Positions 46,008 to 55,375 are shown, counted from the first letter of the stretch. The stretch: DNA of 64,000 bases from Pseudanabaena sp. Salubria-1 (GCA_023336205.1 JALQCR010000006.1:1-64000); one strand, 5' to 3'. The notes: generated from the sequence alone by a model not told the origin. Made by a program: numbers and translations.

Positions 46008-47095
46008 AGGACTTACGCAACGCGCAAAAAGAGGTAAAAAAGAAGAAGAGTTAGGCAAAGCCAAATGTCAAAGAAATTTAGCACCTTAGACTATTGCCAG
46101 TATCTACTGAGTAGCCAGATAAACTATACGATCACAAACTTAGCTGAACACATAGAGGGATACAGTCACGACCAAATCAACCGATACATGAGAGGACAAA
46201 AACTAACCCCAAGGATACTCTGGCAAAATGTAGAACCAACTATCGTTACCGATGAAGCCAAGTACATGTACGTGCTGTTTGATGACACAGTTTTAGACAA
46301 ACGTCATGCTAAGCAGATTGAGATGGCACAAAGACAATACAGTGGTAACGAGCATGGAGTTGTCCAAGGAATCGGGATAGTCACCTGTATCTATGTCAAT
46401 TTCAAACGGCATGAATTTTGGCTAGTAGACTATCGGATTTATGACCCCAAAGGCGATGGTAAAAGCAAACTAGACCATGTATCCGATATGTTGCAAGGAT
46501 TAGTCTATAGCAAACAACTACCCTTTCAAACCGTGTTGATGGATAGTTGGTATGCCACGCAAAGATTAATGGCAGAAATTGATAACCTCGGTAAGATCTA
46601 TTACTGTCCACTCAAGTCGAATCGTTTAGTCGATGATAGTGGTGGAGTAGAAAAATATAAGCGGATTGACCAGCTAACTTGGTCTGAGCAAGAATTATTG
46701 CAGGGGAAATTGATCAAAATCAATAAATTCCCCAAAGACAAAAAGGTGAAACTATTCTGGGTCACTGTTTCTTCCAGCAGGACAGAATATGTCGTGACTA
46801 ACGACTTAACTCAAGACTATACCCCTGAAGCACAAGCTATTTGCTCCATTAGGTGGAATATTGAGGAATTTCATCGTGAACTCAAACAATTGACGGGTAT
46901 TCAGGCTTGCCAGTGCCGCAAGTCCAGAATTCAGCGTAATCATATCGCCTGTGCCATGCTTGTTTGGCATCATCTTAAGCGTTTAGCTTTTCAAGTTGGT
47001 AACACTATCTACCAACTTAAATTTGGACTTTTGTCTGATTATTTAAAATCCCAACTCAAGCATCCTTCTATCCCTATGGCTCTTGCGTAAGTCCT
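46008..47095 (+). mobile_element. IS701-like element (1088 bp)
   Basis: The ends are AGGACTTACGCAA and its complement. The 7-bp TSD AATAATT at 46001-46007 and 47096-47102 keeps the antiporter frame when removed. Confidence 0.92.
46065..47090 (+). CDS. DDE transposase (IS701-like)
   Basis: This 341-aa protein has a first D in YVLFDDTVLDKRHAKQIE, a second in TVLMDSWYATQRLM and the E in RWNIEEFHRELKQLTGIQAC. The final CRKSRIQRNHIACAMLVWHH is typical of this group. The frame is intact, so the element may be active. Confidence 0.85.
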   Translation: MSKKFSTLDYCQYLLSSQINYTITNLAEHIEGYSHDQINRYMRGQKLTPRILWQNVEPTIVTDEAKYMYVLFDDTVLDKRHAKQIEMAQRQYSGNEHGVVQGIGIVTCIYVNFKRHEFWLVDYRIYDPKGDGKSKLDHVSDMLQGLVYSKQLPFQTVLMDSWYATQRLMAEIDNLGKIYYCPLKSNRLVDDSGGVEKYKRIDQLTWSEQELLQGKLIKINKFPKDKKVKLFWVTVSSSRTEYVVTNDLTQDYTPEAQAICSIRWNIEEFHRELKQLTGIQACQCRKSRIQRNHIACAMLVWHHLKRLAFQVGNTIYQLKFGLLSDYLKSQLKHPSIPMALA

Positions 47096-47573
47096 AATAA
47101 TTTTATTTGTGCTACTAGGAGCAAGTATTCAACTGAATGTTTTAGGAAATAATCTGCTAGTAGGGCTTTTGATATTAGGAATTGGAACTTTGATTGGGCG
47201 ATCGCTTGGTTGGTATCCTTAGTGGTGCAGAAAAGTCTGGAAAGGGTTGACAGGCATAGAATCTCAAAATGAGACAAGAGGAATAAAAAGGGCAAGAGAT
47301 GAGATACTCAAGTTCCTCAACAAAAGATCTTATACAAATGCCCCACCTATATCTTCAGCTACAAGAACAACTGCGTCAATGGCTCAAGCCAAAAGATAAG
47401 CGACATCTCCAAGGATTTGCGGAGGCAGTAGCCGCGATATTGCAATCAGGAAGGGCAAGTCTGAGTCATTGGTTGCCCTATTTGAGCCATCGAGAGTGCC
47501 AAGCCAGAAGTCAGATGGAAAGACTAAGCTACTTTGTGCATAATCCACATATCATCGCCGAGAGATTCTATAA

Positions 47574-48831
47574 CTGAGATCTTGCACCATTCAAGAAAAG
47601 GGGTTGCAGAAAGAGCAGAAATGTGAAAAAAAGGGCGTAGTAGTAAATTAAATAACGAGCATGGAAAGCATCGTTAAGCACGCCCAAGGGCTAGTGTATA
47701 GTCTTCTGTGTTTGATGCCAAGTGTGTATCAAACAGCAAGTCTCAATGCAATACTAGGACTATTTCTCGAAGCACAAAGGCATCCTTATCCAGAACATAC
47801 ACAGATAAAATCAGCGAGTGCACTCAGCCGATTTCTCAATCACTATAACTGGTCAACGAGAGCAGTAATTCGGTCAACACGGCAGGCTATTTTGGGACAA
47901 ATCGCCAAGCATCGCCCATCGAAACAAGTGCCATTAAAGATACTGATAGACTTGACTACCCTAGAAAAAAGCGGCAAGTTTTTACATTTGAGCAATCCCA
48001 CCCAAAACGAACCAGACCCATGGGTGAGAATACTAAACGGAAAGCGAGGACTACATCTGGTTGTACTGTATCTGGTCTATGGAGAGTGGCGCGTACCATG
48101 GAGTTTTAGAGTATGGCGCGGCAAAGGATACCCCAGTCCCTCTGACTTAGCTTGTAAGTTATTGGGGACAGTACCCAAGCAACTAACCCAAGGCAAGACT
48201 GTGATTGTCCTTGCTGATACTGAGTTTAGTACGGTGAAGTTTTTCAATACTGTCCGCGCCAAGACTTGGCGCATCGTTGTCGGTGTACGCAACAATCGTA
48301 AACTTCAAGATGGCCGTACAGTCAAACAACTTTATCGTCATGGCAAACGTGGACAACAAATTTTGCTAGAAGGGCTAACTCAGCCTTTGACGATCTCTTG
48401 GTTTTGGCTCAAAAGAGCTGATAGTAAACGGGAGTTACGCTTTGTTGTCTCTTCTCATCCTTATTCTGGTGCTTATCTGGTGATGTTAGGTCGTAAGCGT
48501 TGGGCGATTGAGGGATTCTTCAAAACCATCAAACATCGCTTTGGTTTGCATTGTTTTGGGCAATCTACAAAACTTGGTGTTTATCGTTGGCTTATCCTCT
48601 CTCTGCTTGCTTATCTTTTGGCCCATTGGATTGATCAATGGTCGAGTCCTCCTGTCTTGGACTGGAAAGCTACCTGTGATTTGACACTTTCCGTTTTATT
48701 TCCTTCTGTCCTTTGGTTGAAACTTCTTAGGTATCTCCAAATTAGTGCCGATATTGCTGCTCGTCATGGGTTTGAAATTATTCTCAAACCCATTCCTACT
48801 TAACTCTTTCAGGAATGGTGCAAGATCTCAG
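47574..48831 (+). mobile_element. IS nested in IS4 copy B (1258 bp)
   Basis: The ends are CTGAGATCTTGCACCATTC and complement, with 4-bp TSD ATAA at 47570-47573 and 48832-48835. Excision restores the sequence seen in copy A. Confidence 0.9.
47661..48803 (+). CDS. DDE transposase of the nested IS
   Basis: This is a 380-aa transposase. The first D lies in LKILIDLTTLEKSGKF, the second in VIVLADTEFSTVKF and the E in RWAIEGFFKTIKHRFGLHCF. The frame is intact. The general layout is IS4/ISH3-like; exact family not assigned. Confidence 0.85.
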   Translation: MESIVKHAQGLVYSLLCLMPSVYQTASLNAILGLFLEAQRHPYPEHTQIKSASALSRFLNHYNWSTRAVIRSTRQAILGQIAKHRPSKQVPLKILIDLTTLEKSGKFLHLSNPTQNEPDPWVRILNGKRGLHLVVLYLVYGEWRVPWSFRVWRGKGYPSPSDLACKLLGTVPKQLTQGKTVIVLADTEFSTVKFFNTVRAKTWRIVVGVRNNRKLQDGRTVKQLYRHGKRGQQILLEGLTQPLTISWFWLKRADSKRELRFVVSSHPYSGAYLVMLGRKRWAIEGFFKTIKHRFGLHCFGQSTKLGVYRWLILSLLAYLLAHWIDQWSSPPVLDWKATCDLTLSVLFPSVLWLKLLRYLQISADIAARHGFEIILKPIPT

Positions 48832-50440
48832 ATAACCCATTGGTGAAGCACTTTCTCCAAGCATTTGCAGGAGAATCGTTGGAACTAGCCTTAGACACAA
48901 GTATACTGTGGGATAAATTCTGTCTTATAGAAGTATGCTTGATTTGGGGAGGGAGGTCGATTACTCTAGCTCAAGTAGTACTAGAGCATGGCAGCGCTAC
49001 AGTTGGCTTTGAACATTATCGTCCCGTCTTAGAACAAGTACGCTCTCTATTGCCGCCACAAAGTACGGTGACCTTGCTTGCCGACCGAGGTTTTGAACAT
49101 GGGGAATTAATCCGATGGTTACAGCAAAATCACTGGTCTTGGGCAATTCGCGCAAAGAGCGATCTGCTAGTGACTCTGCCAACAGGTACAACCAAGCGTG
49201 TTGAACAACTGATACCTCCCGCAGAGCAAGCTTATCTAGTTCCCGATGTCACCGTACTCGGTGATGTTAATTGTCATTTAGCGACGGCTAACCTAGACAT
49301 GGCTAACGGTTCATGGGCTGTCCTTAGCGATATTCCCCCTTCATTACAGACTTTTGCTCTCTATGGCAAACGCTTTGGTGGAATCGAACCCCATTTTAAA
49401 GACTATAAGTCGGCGGCTTTTAATGTTGTTAGCTCTCATCTCCGTGATGCTCAAGCTCTTACCTGTTTATTTATGCTCCTTGCCACGGCTAACCTGATTG
49501 CTGTAATTCTTGGCATAATGTTGGTGCGTTTGGGGCAAAGGGCTGCGATTGATTGGCACGATCATCGCGGCTTGAGTTTTCTGCAACTCGGTCTCCGTCA
49601 GCTTCACACTCTTCTTTACCAACAAAAATCTCTTCCTATTTTGCAGATTTTGCCTAGAACTAATCCTCCTCCTGCCTCTGCTTCTATTGCTAAACGCGAA
49701 AAGTTAGATTTTCGTATCGAATTTGCCCGTATTACCATTGTCTCATCTTGAGACTCCCATGAGTTTTCTGCACCACTAAGGGTTGGTATCTGTCTACTGT
49801 GGGGAGTAATTGGACATGGAAAGAGCAGTTGTTTTTATTGCCAGCCAACTCAGCCAAGGCGACAGTACAGGCTGCTATTGGGGCAATTCCTTTGGCGCAA
49901 GGGCTTGCTGGTGGTGAGACAATTTTAGCGATCGCAGCACTTTCGATTTTAGTCACTGCTCCTTTGGGGGCATGGGCGATTCCTACCTTTGCTCCCAAAC
50001 TTCTAGAACGCGGTGAAGTCGATCCCACCAAAGTAGCGATTTCGGGTTGTCCAGTTTTTCTTGCTGCTGTCGATGAGTCGCCCCTAGCAACAGATGTTTT
50101 AACTAAAGCCGCAGATTTAGCAAGGCGTAGTGACGGTGAGGTGATTGTTTTGTATGTGGATAACCTTGGCGATCAACAGGTGATCGCACTTTTGCAAGAA
50201 AAATCTCAAAGGCTCTTATCAGATATTCGCTATGAGTTTTTAAGCCTGTCAGGTACAGTTCCCGAAGAGATTCTTCGGGTGGCAGAATCTCGCAAAGTAA
50301 CGGATATTGTAATCGGCAAGCGAGGACATCAACCTTGGGAACAGGTGCTAGTGGGTTCCGTTTCTCAAGCAGTTCTGGAAACGAGCCTCATCCCTGTCAT
50401 TTTAGTGGAATCACGCTCTGAGCAATCTATGCAGAACTAG

Positions 50441-50537
50441 TTCACAAAAGTGTCGTCACACTTTTGTGAACTAAAAACCAAACCCAGCAAGGGTTTTAAA
50501 AGCAAAAAATGGCACAGCCATTTTTTGCTTTGGTATT
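50441..50537. repeat. Cloverleaf-like repeat, copy R5 (inverted)
   Basis: It begins right after the antiporter stop. Arms TTCACAAAAGTGT/ACACTTTTGTGAA, centre AACCCAGCAAGGGTT, then GCAAAAAATGGC/GCCATTTTTTGC, ending TTGGTATT. It separates the antiporter from the CLC-F gene and creates a false 18-codon extension of the latter. Confidence 0.75.
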
Positions 50538-50562
50538 AATCTGTAAACCCAAATCTTTTGCT

Positions 50563-51822
50563 ATGCAATATTTATCTCAATTTAAGCAGTTTACAACAGT
50601 CATTCTCCAACTTAGCAAGTGGTTTATGATTGCTTGTATAGTTGGCATTCTTTCGGGTTGTGGTTCGGCTGCTCTTTTAGCATCTCTAGAATGGGCTACC
50701 GATTGGCGAGAAGCTCACTTGTGGATTATTGCTTTACTTCCACTGGGCGGATTTTTGAGTGGTTGGCTTTATCATCGTTATGGCAAATCCGTAGAAGGGG
50801 GTAACAATCTTTTACTAGAAGAGATCCACAATTCCAAAAAGATTATTCCGTTACGGATGGCTCCAATGGTTTTATTCGGAACCACTTTAACCCATTTGTT
50901 TGGAGGTTCCGCAGGTCGAGAAGGAACAGCTTTGCAGATGGCAGCCTCTCTTGCTGATCAGTTGACAAAGATCTTTAATTTCCAGCATCGCGATCGCCAA
51001 ATTTTATTGATGGCTGGACTTAGTGGAGGATTTGCCTCAGTTTTTGGAACTCCTTTAGCAGGTACGATCTTTGGGTTAGAGGTTTTAGTAATTGGCACGA
51101 TTAAGCATAATGCGTTATTTCCCTGTTTAGTTGCTGCTGTGATCGGCGATCGCGTCACCTTAAATCTTGGCTTGCATCATACGGCATACCGTCATGCCCC
51201 GCTTATCCCAACCATAACGCCAATGGCTCTAATTTCAGCGATTGTGGCTGGGATTACTTTTGGTATTGTAGCTATGCTTTTTGCCAAGCTAACTCATAAA
51301 ATTAGCCACCAATTTAAATCCCAAATATCCTATGCTCCTTTACGTCCTACGATCGGCGGTTTAATGATTGCTTTGCTTGTTTGGGCAATTGGTTCCAAAT
51401 ATATCGGTTTAGGTATTCCCACGATTGTAGAAGCATTTAATGGATATTTACCACCTTGGGATTTTGTCTTAAAAATAGGCTTGACCGCATTGACGTTAGG
51501 AGCAGGTTTTAAAGGTGGTGAAGTAACGCCTTTATTCTTTATTGGTGCAACCTTAGGAAATGCTTTATCCTTAATTTTGCCTTTACCCACAGCCTTATTG
51601 GCTGGCATGGGATTTGTGGCAGTCTTTGGTGGTGCTGCCAATACACCGATCTCTGCTACATTAATGGGAATTGAACTTTTTGGAATAGAATCTGGAGTAT
51701 TTGTAGCGATCGCCTGTGTGATGAGCTACCTTGCTTCAGGTCATGCTGGTATCTATAGCGCTCAGCATATTGGTTCTGGTAAATATCATTTCATGCCCAA
51801 AGAAAAGGAAGAGGAATTATAG
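50563..51822 (+). CDS. eriC: CLC-F fluoride/proton antiporter
   Basis: This 419-aa CLC-fold protein has about ten to twelve helices. Two selectivity motifs are diagnostic: GGNNLLLEEIH (GNNLL in place of the chloride-type GSGIP) and GGSAGREGTALQM (GREGT in place of GREGP). The Glu of GREG is the proton/anion gate. GFKGGEVTPLFFIGATLGNA also matches this clade. Such proteins expel fluoride in exchange for protons and are classic fluoride-riboswitch targets, which fits the riboswitch at 44962. The ATG at 50563 is chosen because the 54 bases upstream are repeat sequence. Three IS now lie between switch and gene, so fluoride control is doubtful. Confidence 0.88.
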   Translation: MQYLSQFKQFTTVILQLSKWFMIACIVGILSGCGSAALLASLEWATDWREAHLWIIALLPLGGFLSGWLYHRYGKSVEGGNNLLLEEIHNSKKIIPLRMAPMVLFGTTLTHLFGGSAGREGTALQMAASLADQLTKIFNFQHRDRQILLMAGLSGGFASVFGTPLAGTIFGLEVLVIGTIKHNALFPCLVAAVIGDRVTLNLGLHHTAYRHAPLIPTITPMALISAIVAGITFGIVAMLFAKLTHKISHQFKSQISYAPLRPTIGGLMIALLVWAIGSKYIGLGIPTIVEAFNGYLPPWDFVLKIGLTALTLGAGFKGGEVTPLFFIGATLGNALSLILPLPTALLAGMGFVAVFGGAANTPISATLMGIELFGIESGVFVAIACVMSYLASGHAGIYSAQHIGSGKYHFMPKEKEEEL

Positions 51823-51827
51823 CTCGA

Positions 51828-52691
51828 CTAGAGACAAGAAGAAGCAACAGGTTTAGCTAATAAATCCAATAACAGGCTATGCAATAGATTTGTCTGCTCC
51901 AGCATTGCCATATGTCCACAGTTAGGAAGTTCAAACACATTCTCACCATAGCCATTAAAAGAATGATGAAAACTAGCAAGATGGCTTACATACTTTGGTT
52001 CCATAATTTTGTCATTTGCCCCAGCAACAAAATAAACTGGTTGTCTCAACTTCGATACGATCTGCGGCAATTTGTGAACTTCTACTTCACTAGTAGAACC
52101 CAGCAAAGTTCCTCTCGCGGATGGATATTTGGCAGAGACAAAATCGATCGCTCTTTGTCTCCCCCAATCACGATCTAAGGTGCTGTAAACACTATCTTTA
52201 GCAAATTGGGCATGAACTAAGGGAAGATTCTTCAGCCATTGGGGACGCAATCTTAAAAGAATTTTACCTGCGGTACGAAATTTCTCAAACTCTTCTTTGA
52301 TATAAATGCCCCCACCTGCATTCAGGCAAACCACACCCAAAACCCGATCGCTTAATAAATTAGCAGCCCATAGAGCAATTGCACCACCGAGAGAATGCCC
52401 CACCAACCAAACCTGAGAAATCTCTAAACGATCAAGCAATTCTTCTAAATCCCTCGCATAGCTAATTAGCGAGTATTCATCGCGATCGCCAATTTCAGAA
52501 AGTCCAAACCCCCGTAGATCATAAGCTAAACATTGAAAATCAGGTTGTAACTGAGCAATCAATGGTTGCCAATAAGCTTTACTTAGCATCCAACCATGCA
52601 AAAAAGCAATTGTGGGAGCTTTATGCTTCGACTGAGCAGGAGAAGTGAGGCTGTAGCTGTGTTTGGCTCCTTGAATGATGACACTAGACAT
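51828..52691 (-). CDS. Alpha/beta hydrolase
   Basis: This 287-aa protein has an oxyanion-type HGWMLSKAYW, nucleophile elbow VGHSLGGAIALW (Ser near 99), and C-terminal FELPNCGHMAMLEQ (His near 268), with an acid in GANDKIMEP. This is the serine-hydrolase triad in a fold used by esterases, epoxide hydrolases and related enzymes. The substrate cannot be read. There is no signal peptide. It ends 5 bp from the stop of the converging CLC-F gene. Confidence 0.85.
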   Translation of the reverse strand: MSSVIIQGAKHSYSLTSPAQSKHKAPTIAFLHGWMLSKAYWQPLIAQLQPDFQCLAYDLRGFGLSEIGDRDEYSLISYARDLEELLDRLEISQVWLVGHSLGGAIALWAANLLSDRVLGVVCLNAGGGIYIKEEFEKFRTAGKILLRLRPQWLKNLPLVHAQFAKDSVYSTLDRDWGRQRAIDFVSAKYPSARGTLLGSTSEVEVHKLPQIVSKLRQPVYFVAGANDKIMEPKYVSHLASFHHSFNGYGENVFELPNCGHMAMLEQTNLLHSLLLDLLAKPVASSCL

Positions 52692-52867
52692 ATAGAGAAA
52701 AGCCTATAGTTACAAACAAAATGCGATTGCTGATCCAATAATATAGCAAGACAAGTAGTTTAAGCGCCTTGTTCCATAGATAGGTATAGGGTTTTCCTAT
52801 GGATAACGTAAAGCGCTATATTAGTTTATAGAGAAAGTAATCCGTCTTTAAGCAAGTTTCTGGGCAA

Positions 52868-53650
52868 ATGACTAGGATCAAACAAGTAAATCGCCTGCAA
52901 TCACAAATTAGTCAGGCAATTCAAGCCAATCAGCAAGAGCCGATAGAACCTTTTGTGGTGGCTGCGTTTTATCATTTTACAGAATTATCAGATTATGAAA
53001 CCATGCGAACTCCACTGAAGGAGTTTTGTAATGCACTCAACCTCAAAGGGACGATCCTATTAGCTAAGGAAGGGATTAACTCCACGATCGCAGGTAGTCG
53101 CGAAGCGATCGATACTTTACTAGCCCATTTGCGTAACGATCCCCGTCTTCACAATTTAGAGCATAAGGAATCCTATTGTGACGGAATTCCATTTCAAAAG
53201 ATGAAAGTAAGGCTTAAAAAAGAAATTGTGACTCTAGGTGTGCCAGATATTGATCCTAGATATCGAGTTGGTACTTATGTTGCACCTAAAGATTGGAATG
53301 CATTAATTGCCGATCCTGATGTGATTGTGATTGATACGCGCAATAACTATGAAGTGGAATTTGGCACATTTAAAGGAGCGATTAATCCTAATCTAGAAAC
53401 TTTTGGTGAGTTCCCTGACTATGTACAAACCCAACTAAGTCCTGAGAAACATCAAAAAGTTGCCATGTTCTGCACAGGCGGAATTCGATGTGAGAAGGCT
53501 AGTGCCTATATGCTGTCTCAAGGTTTTAGCGAGGTATATCATCTTCAGGGAGGCATTCTCAAATATATAGAAGAAGTACCAAAGGAAGAAAGTATTTGGG
53601 AAGGTGAATGTTTTGTCTTTGACGATCGCATCAGCATTGATCGGGTTTAG
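52868..53650 (+). CDS. trhO: tRNA uridine-34 hydroxylase, TrhO family
   Basis: This 260-aa protein has a N-terminal acylphosphatase-like domain ([36 protein letters not shown]) followed by a rhodanese domain with the active-site loop [16 protein letters not shown] (Cys near 201). TrhO makes 5-hydroxyuridine at the wobble position of some tRNAs using oxygen. The length (about 260 aa) is short of the E. coli protein (350 aa) because the C-terminal zinc-binding tail is absent, as in many cyanobacteria. A tRNA gene lies immediately downstream on the other strand. Confidence 0.9.
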   Translation: MTRIKQVNRLQSQISQAIQANQQEPIEPFVVAAFYHFTELSDYETMRTPLKEFCNALNLKGTILLAKEGINSTIAGSREAIDTLLAHLRNDPRLHNLEHKESYCDGIPFQKMKVRLKKEIVTLGVPDIDPRYRVGTYVAPKDWNALIADPDVIVIDTRNNYEVEFGTFKGAINPNLETFGEFPDYVQTQLSPEKHQKVAMFCTGGIRCEKASAYMLSQGFSEVYHLQGGILKYIEEVPKEESIWEGECFVFDDRISIDRV

Positions 53651-53651
53651 A

Positions 53652-53690
53652 TAAAGTGCCGCGCGAAGCGCGGCACTTTATTTGCATGTA
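53652..53690. terminator. Terminator after trhO
   Basis: AAAGTGCCGCGC-GAA-GCGCGGCACTTT followed by ATTTG. Shared between trhO and the converging tRNA gene. Confidence 0.75.
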
Positions 53691-53696
53691 AGTAAC

Positions 53697-53769
53697 GAGA
53701 CTGATCGGGATCGAACCGATGGCCTAGCGCTTAGGAGGCGCTCGCTCTATCCAACTGAGCTACAGTCTC
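53697..53769 (-). tRNA. tRNA-Arg (CCU)
   Basis: 73 nt, standard cloverleaf. Acceptor GAGACTG/CAGTCTC, D-stem GCTC/GAGC, anticodon stem AGCGC/GCGCT with loop CTCCTAA (anticodon CCU), T-arm ATCGG-TTCGATC-CCGAT. The 3' CCA is not encoded. It reads AGG codons. Confidence 0.95.
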
Positions 53770-53834
53770 TCTTGATCAAATTACGGATATATTCACAAAA
53801 GTGACTCAGACATTATAGCAATTGCTCGTGAATT

Positions 53835-53938
53835 ATACCAAAACACAAAATGGCGTAGCCATTTTGTGTTTTTAAAACCCTTACAGGGTTTGGTTTTTAA
53901 TTCACAAAATAGTTGCCACACTTTAGTGAATTGGTATT
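53835..53938. repeat. Cloverleaf-like repeat, copy R6
   Basis: Ends ATACCAA/TTGGTAT, first hairpin ACACAAAATGGC/GCCATTTTGTGT, centre AACCCTTACAGGGTT, and a third stem TTCACAAAATAGTTG..CACTTTAGTGAA. The best-preserved match to R1. Confidence 0.8.
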
Positions 53939-53966
53939 AGAAGCGATCGCCTCAAATTGTCTAATC

Positions 53967-54012
53967 ACAAAACAAAAGTGGCGACGCTTCGCGTCGCCAC
54001 TTTTGTTTTGTA
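53967..54012. terminator. Gene-end hairpin for the TldE/PmbA gene
   Basis: ACAAAACAAAAGTGGCGACGC and complement with loop TTCG, followed by T on the minus-strand side; 3 bp past the stop at 54015. Confidence 0.7.
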
Positions 54013-54014
54013 AA

Positions 54015-55313
54015 TTATCTAGATGTGATTGATAGCCCTTCAACGATCATTGCAGGTACATATAGTGAACCGTGCCATTGCCGATCGCTGCCTACCGCCA
54101 CCACCTGATTGAGTGCAGTATAGACATTTCCCGATAGCATCGTATCCTTGACCCGTCCGATAATTTTGCCATTTTTAACGCGGTAGCCCAAATCCACATT
54201 GATCGAAAAATCCCCTGACAGATCCATACCATCACCTAAGACCTGATCGACGATTAAGCCATTTTTTAAGGTCGTCGCGAGTTCTAAAATATCACCTTGG
54301 ATCGTTTGACTAGCAGCGATCGCCAAATTAAACAATCCAGGACTAGGATAATTTCCTAAATCTCCGCGAAAGCCATTGCCTGTCGCCTTAATTCCCAACT
54401 CTTTACAAGTACGCATATCACCATAAAAACCTTTCAAAATTCCGCGATCAATCCAAGTAACTTCCTGTGTCGGTGTACCTTCATCATCAAAAGGAGAACT
54501 ATAAGCGCCAAAATTAGGATATTGAGTGACAGTGAAAATATCAGAAATCACTGGCTGTCCAGTTTTATCTAGCCAAGGTGTCGCCTTTTGCTGCACCTGT
54601 CTACCACTCATGGCGATCGCCACCACACCCCATAACAAATCCGCCGCCTTGCCCGTAAAGATCACAGGCGATTTTGCCGATGGAGCAGGAGAATTTTTCT
54701 TCGCCCAATCGAGATATTGCAAAACTTTTTTGGCGATCGCATCAGGTGGCAAATTACCCCGTTCCGATTGACCATACCAAACATTGAGAAAGTCATCTCC
54801 CCGCGTTAACTCCGCACTCAGAGAGCCATCTACCGTAATATCAGTATAGCCACAGTCTAAACCCTTACTATTGAGGATACGTAACGTTTCGCGACCACAA
54901 TCCCAATCCGCACTACACACAGCCTCAGGGTAATGATCGAGAACCTGTGCGATCGCCTGTTTTCCCCAATCCACCATCTGCTCAACAGTAACTTCCTGTC
55001 CATAAAGTTGGGGATAGTCAGCAACAGTTGATTCGCGCAATAAAATCTCTTCAGGTTCATTTAAAGCACTCAAGGCGATCGCCTGCTGTACCAAATCTTC
55101 AGGCTCTACGGCTCCATAGGCGATCGCTAAGCCCACTTTGCCATCTTTCCAAATCCGTAAACCTACCCCCTCTGAGTCAATGCTTTCTAGCTGCTTCAGC
55201 CGATTAGCCTCAAAAAATACGGGTCGAGAAACTGAGCTTGAAGCATATACCTCGGCTGCTTCAGTTCCCGATTTGAGCGCAAGTTCTAATAATTGTTCAG
55301 GGTTAATTGTCAT
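54015..55313 (-). CDS. TldD/PmbA-family metalloprotease-like protein
   Basis: This 432-aa protein has the family N-terminal pattern AEVYASSSVSRPVFFEANRL with GVGLRIWKDGKVGLAIAYG, and the C-terminal barrel segments TGKAADLLWG and GLIVDQVLG followed by GDFSINVDLGYRVKNG. It lacks the HExxxH zinc motif, as PmbA/TldE subunits do, and would pair with a TldD encoded elsewhere to cleave unfolded peptides. The ATG at 55313 is preferred over an upstream start at 55349, which lies in a hairpin (55326-55363). Confidence 0.85.
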   Translation of the reverse strand: MTINPEQLLELALKSGTEAAEVYASSSVSRPVFFEANRLKQLESIDSEGVGLRIWKDGKVGLAIAYGAVEPEDLVQQAIALSALNEPEEILLRESTVADYPQLYGQEVTVEQMVDWGKQAIAQVLDHYPEAVCSADWDCGRETLRILNSKGLDCGYTDITVDGSLSAELTRGDDFLNVWYGQSERGNLPPDAIAKKVLQYLDWAKKNSPAPSAKSPVIFTGKAADLLWGVVAIAMSGRQVQQKATPWLDKTGQPVISDIFTVTQYPNFGAYSSPFDDEGTPTQEVTWIDRGILKGFYGDMRTCKELGIKATGNGFRGDLGNYPSPGLFNLAIAASQTIQGDILELATTLKNGLIVDQVLGDGMDLSGDFSINVDLGYRVKNGKIIGRVKDTMLSGNVYTALNQVVAVGSDRQWHGSLYVPAMIVEGLSITSR

Positions 55314-55325
55314 AGCGATCTCTGG

Positions 55326-55363
55326 CTTATAAAAGAAAGTGCAAAGCACTCTCTTTTATAAGC
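55326..55363. repeat. Hairpin between the PmbA and M23 genes
   Basis: CTTATAAAAGA(A)AGTGC/GCACT(C)TCTTTTATAAG with loop AAA. It follows the M23 gene in the direction of neither gene exclusively and could end the M23 transcript. Confidence 0.55.
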
Positions 55364-55375
55364 TTATCAGGACAG

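Larger units (their letters stand above)
47299..49751 (+). pseudogene. IS4-family transposase, interrupted (copy B)
   Basis: 47299-47573 plus 48836-49751 join to the same 396-aa enzyme as copy A. Here the cut is after ERFYN, not after VVLEH, so the two copies are broken at different points by different elements. Together they show the intact sequence. Confidence 0.92.
47218..49780 (+). mobile_element. IS4-family element, copy B (carries another IS)
   Basis: It has the same ends as copy A (CTTAGTGGTGCAGAAAA). The 10-bp TSD GGTTGGTATC lies at 47208-47217 and 49781-49790. It is inserted in the antiporter gene and is itself interrupted at 47574. Confidence 0.93.
45135..50440 (+). pseudogene. CPA2 cation/proton antiporter with UspA domain, split by two IS
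   Basis: 45135-46007, 47103-47217 and 49791-50440 join in frame to 545 aa. The N-terminal membrane part has RRLQIPALVGMILVGVLLGT and later LLFVLLGASIQL-type helices of the CPA2 (KefB/NhaP-like) fold. The C-terminal 130 residues form a universal-stress domain (PVFLAAVDESPLATDVLTKA, VTDIVIGKRGHQPWEQVLVG). Sodium/proton antiporters and UspA proteins are known members of fluoride-riboswitch regulons; here both are in one polypeptide. The first piece alone ends after about 300 aa and cannot fold normally. A GTG lies 3 bases before the chosen ATG. Confidence 0.85.

Noticed and set aside
47074..47295. 73-aa minus-strand frame
   Set aside because: It crosses an IS boundary antisense to the antiporter gene.
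50509..50562. N-terminal extension of CLC-F
   Set aside because: These 18 codons are cloverleaf-repeat sequence; the family starts near the ATG at 50563.
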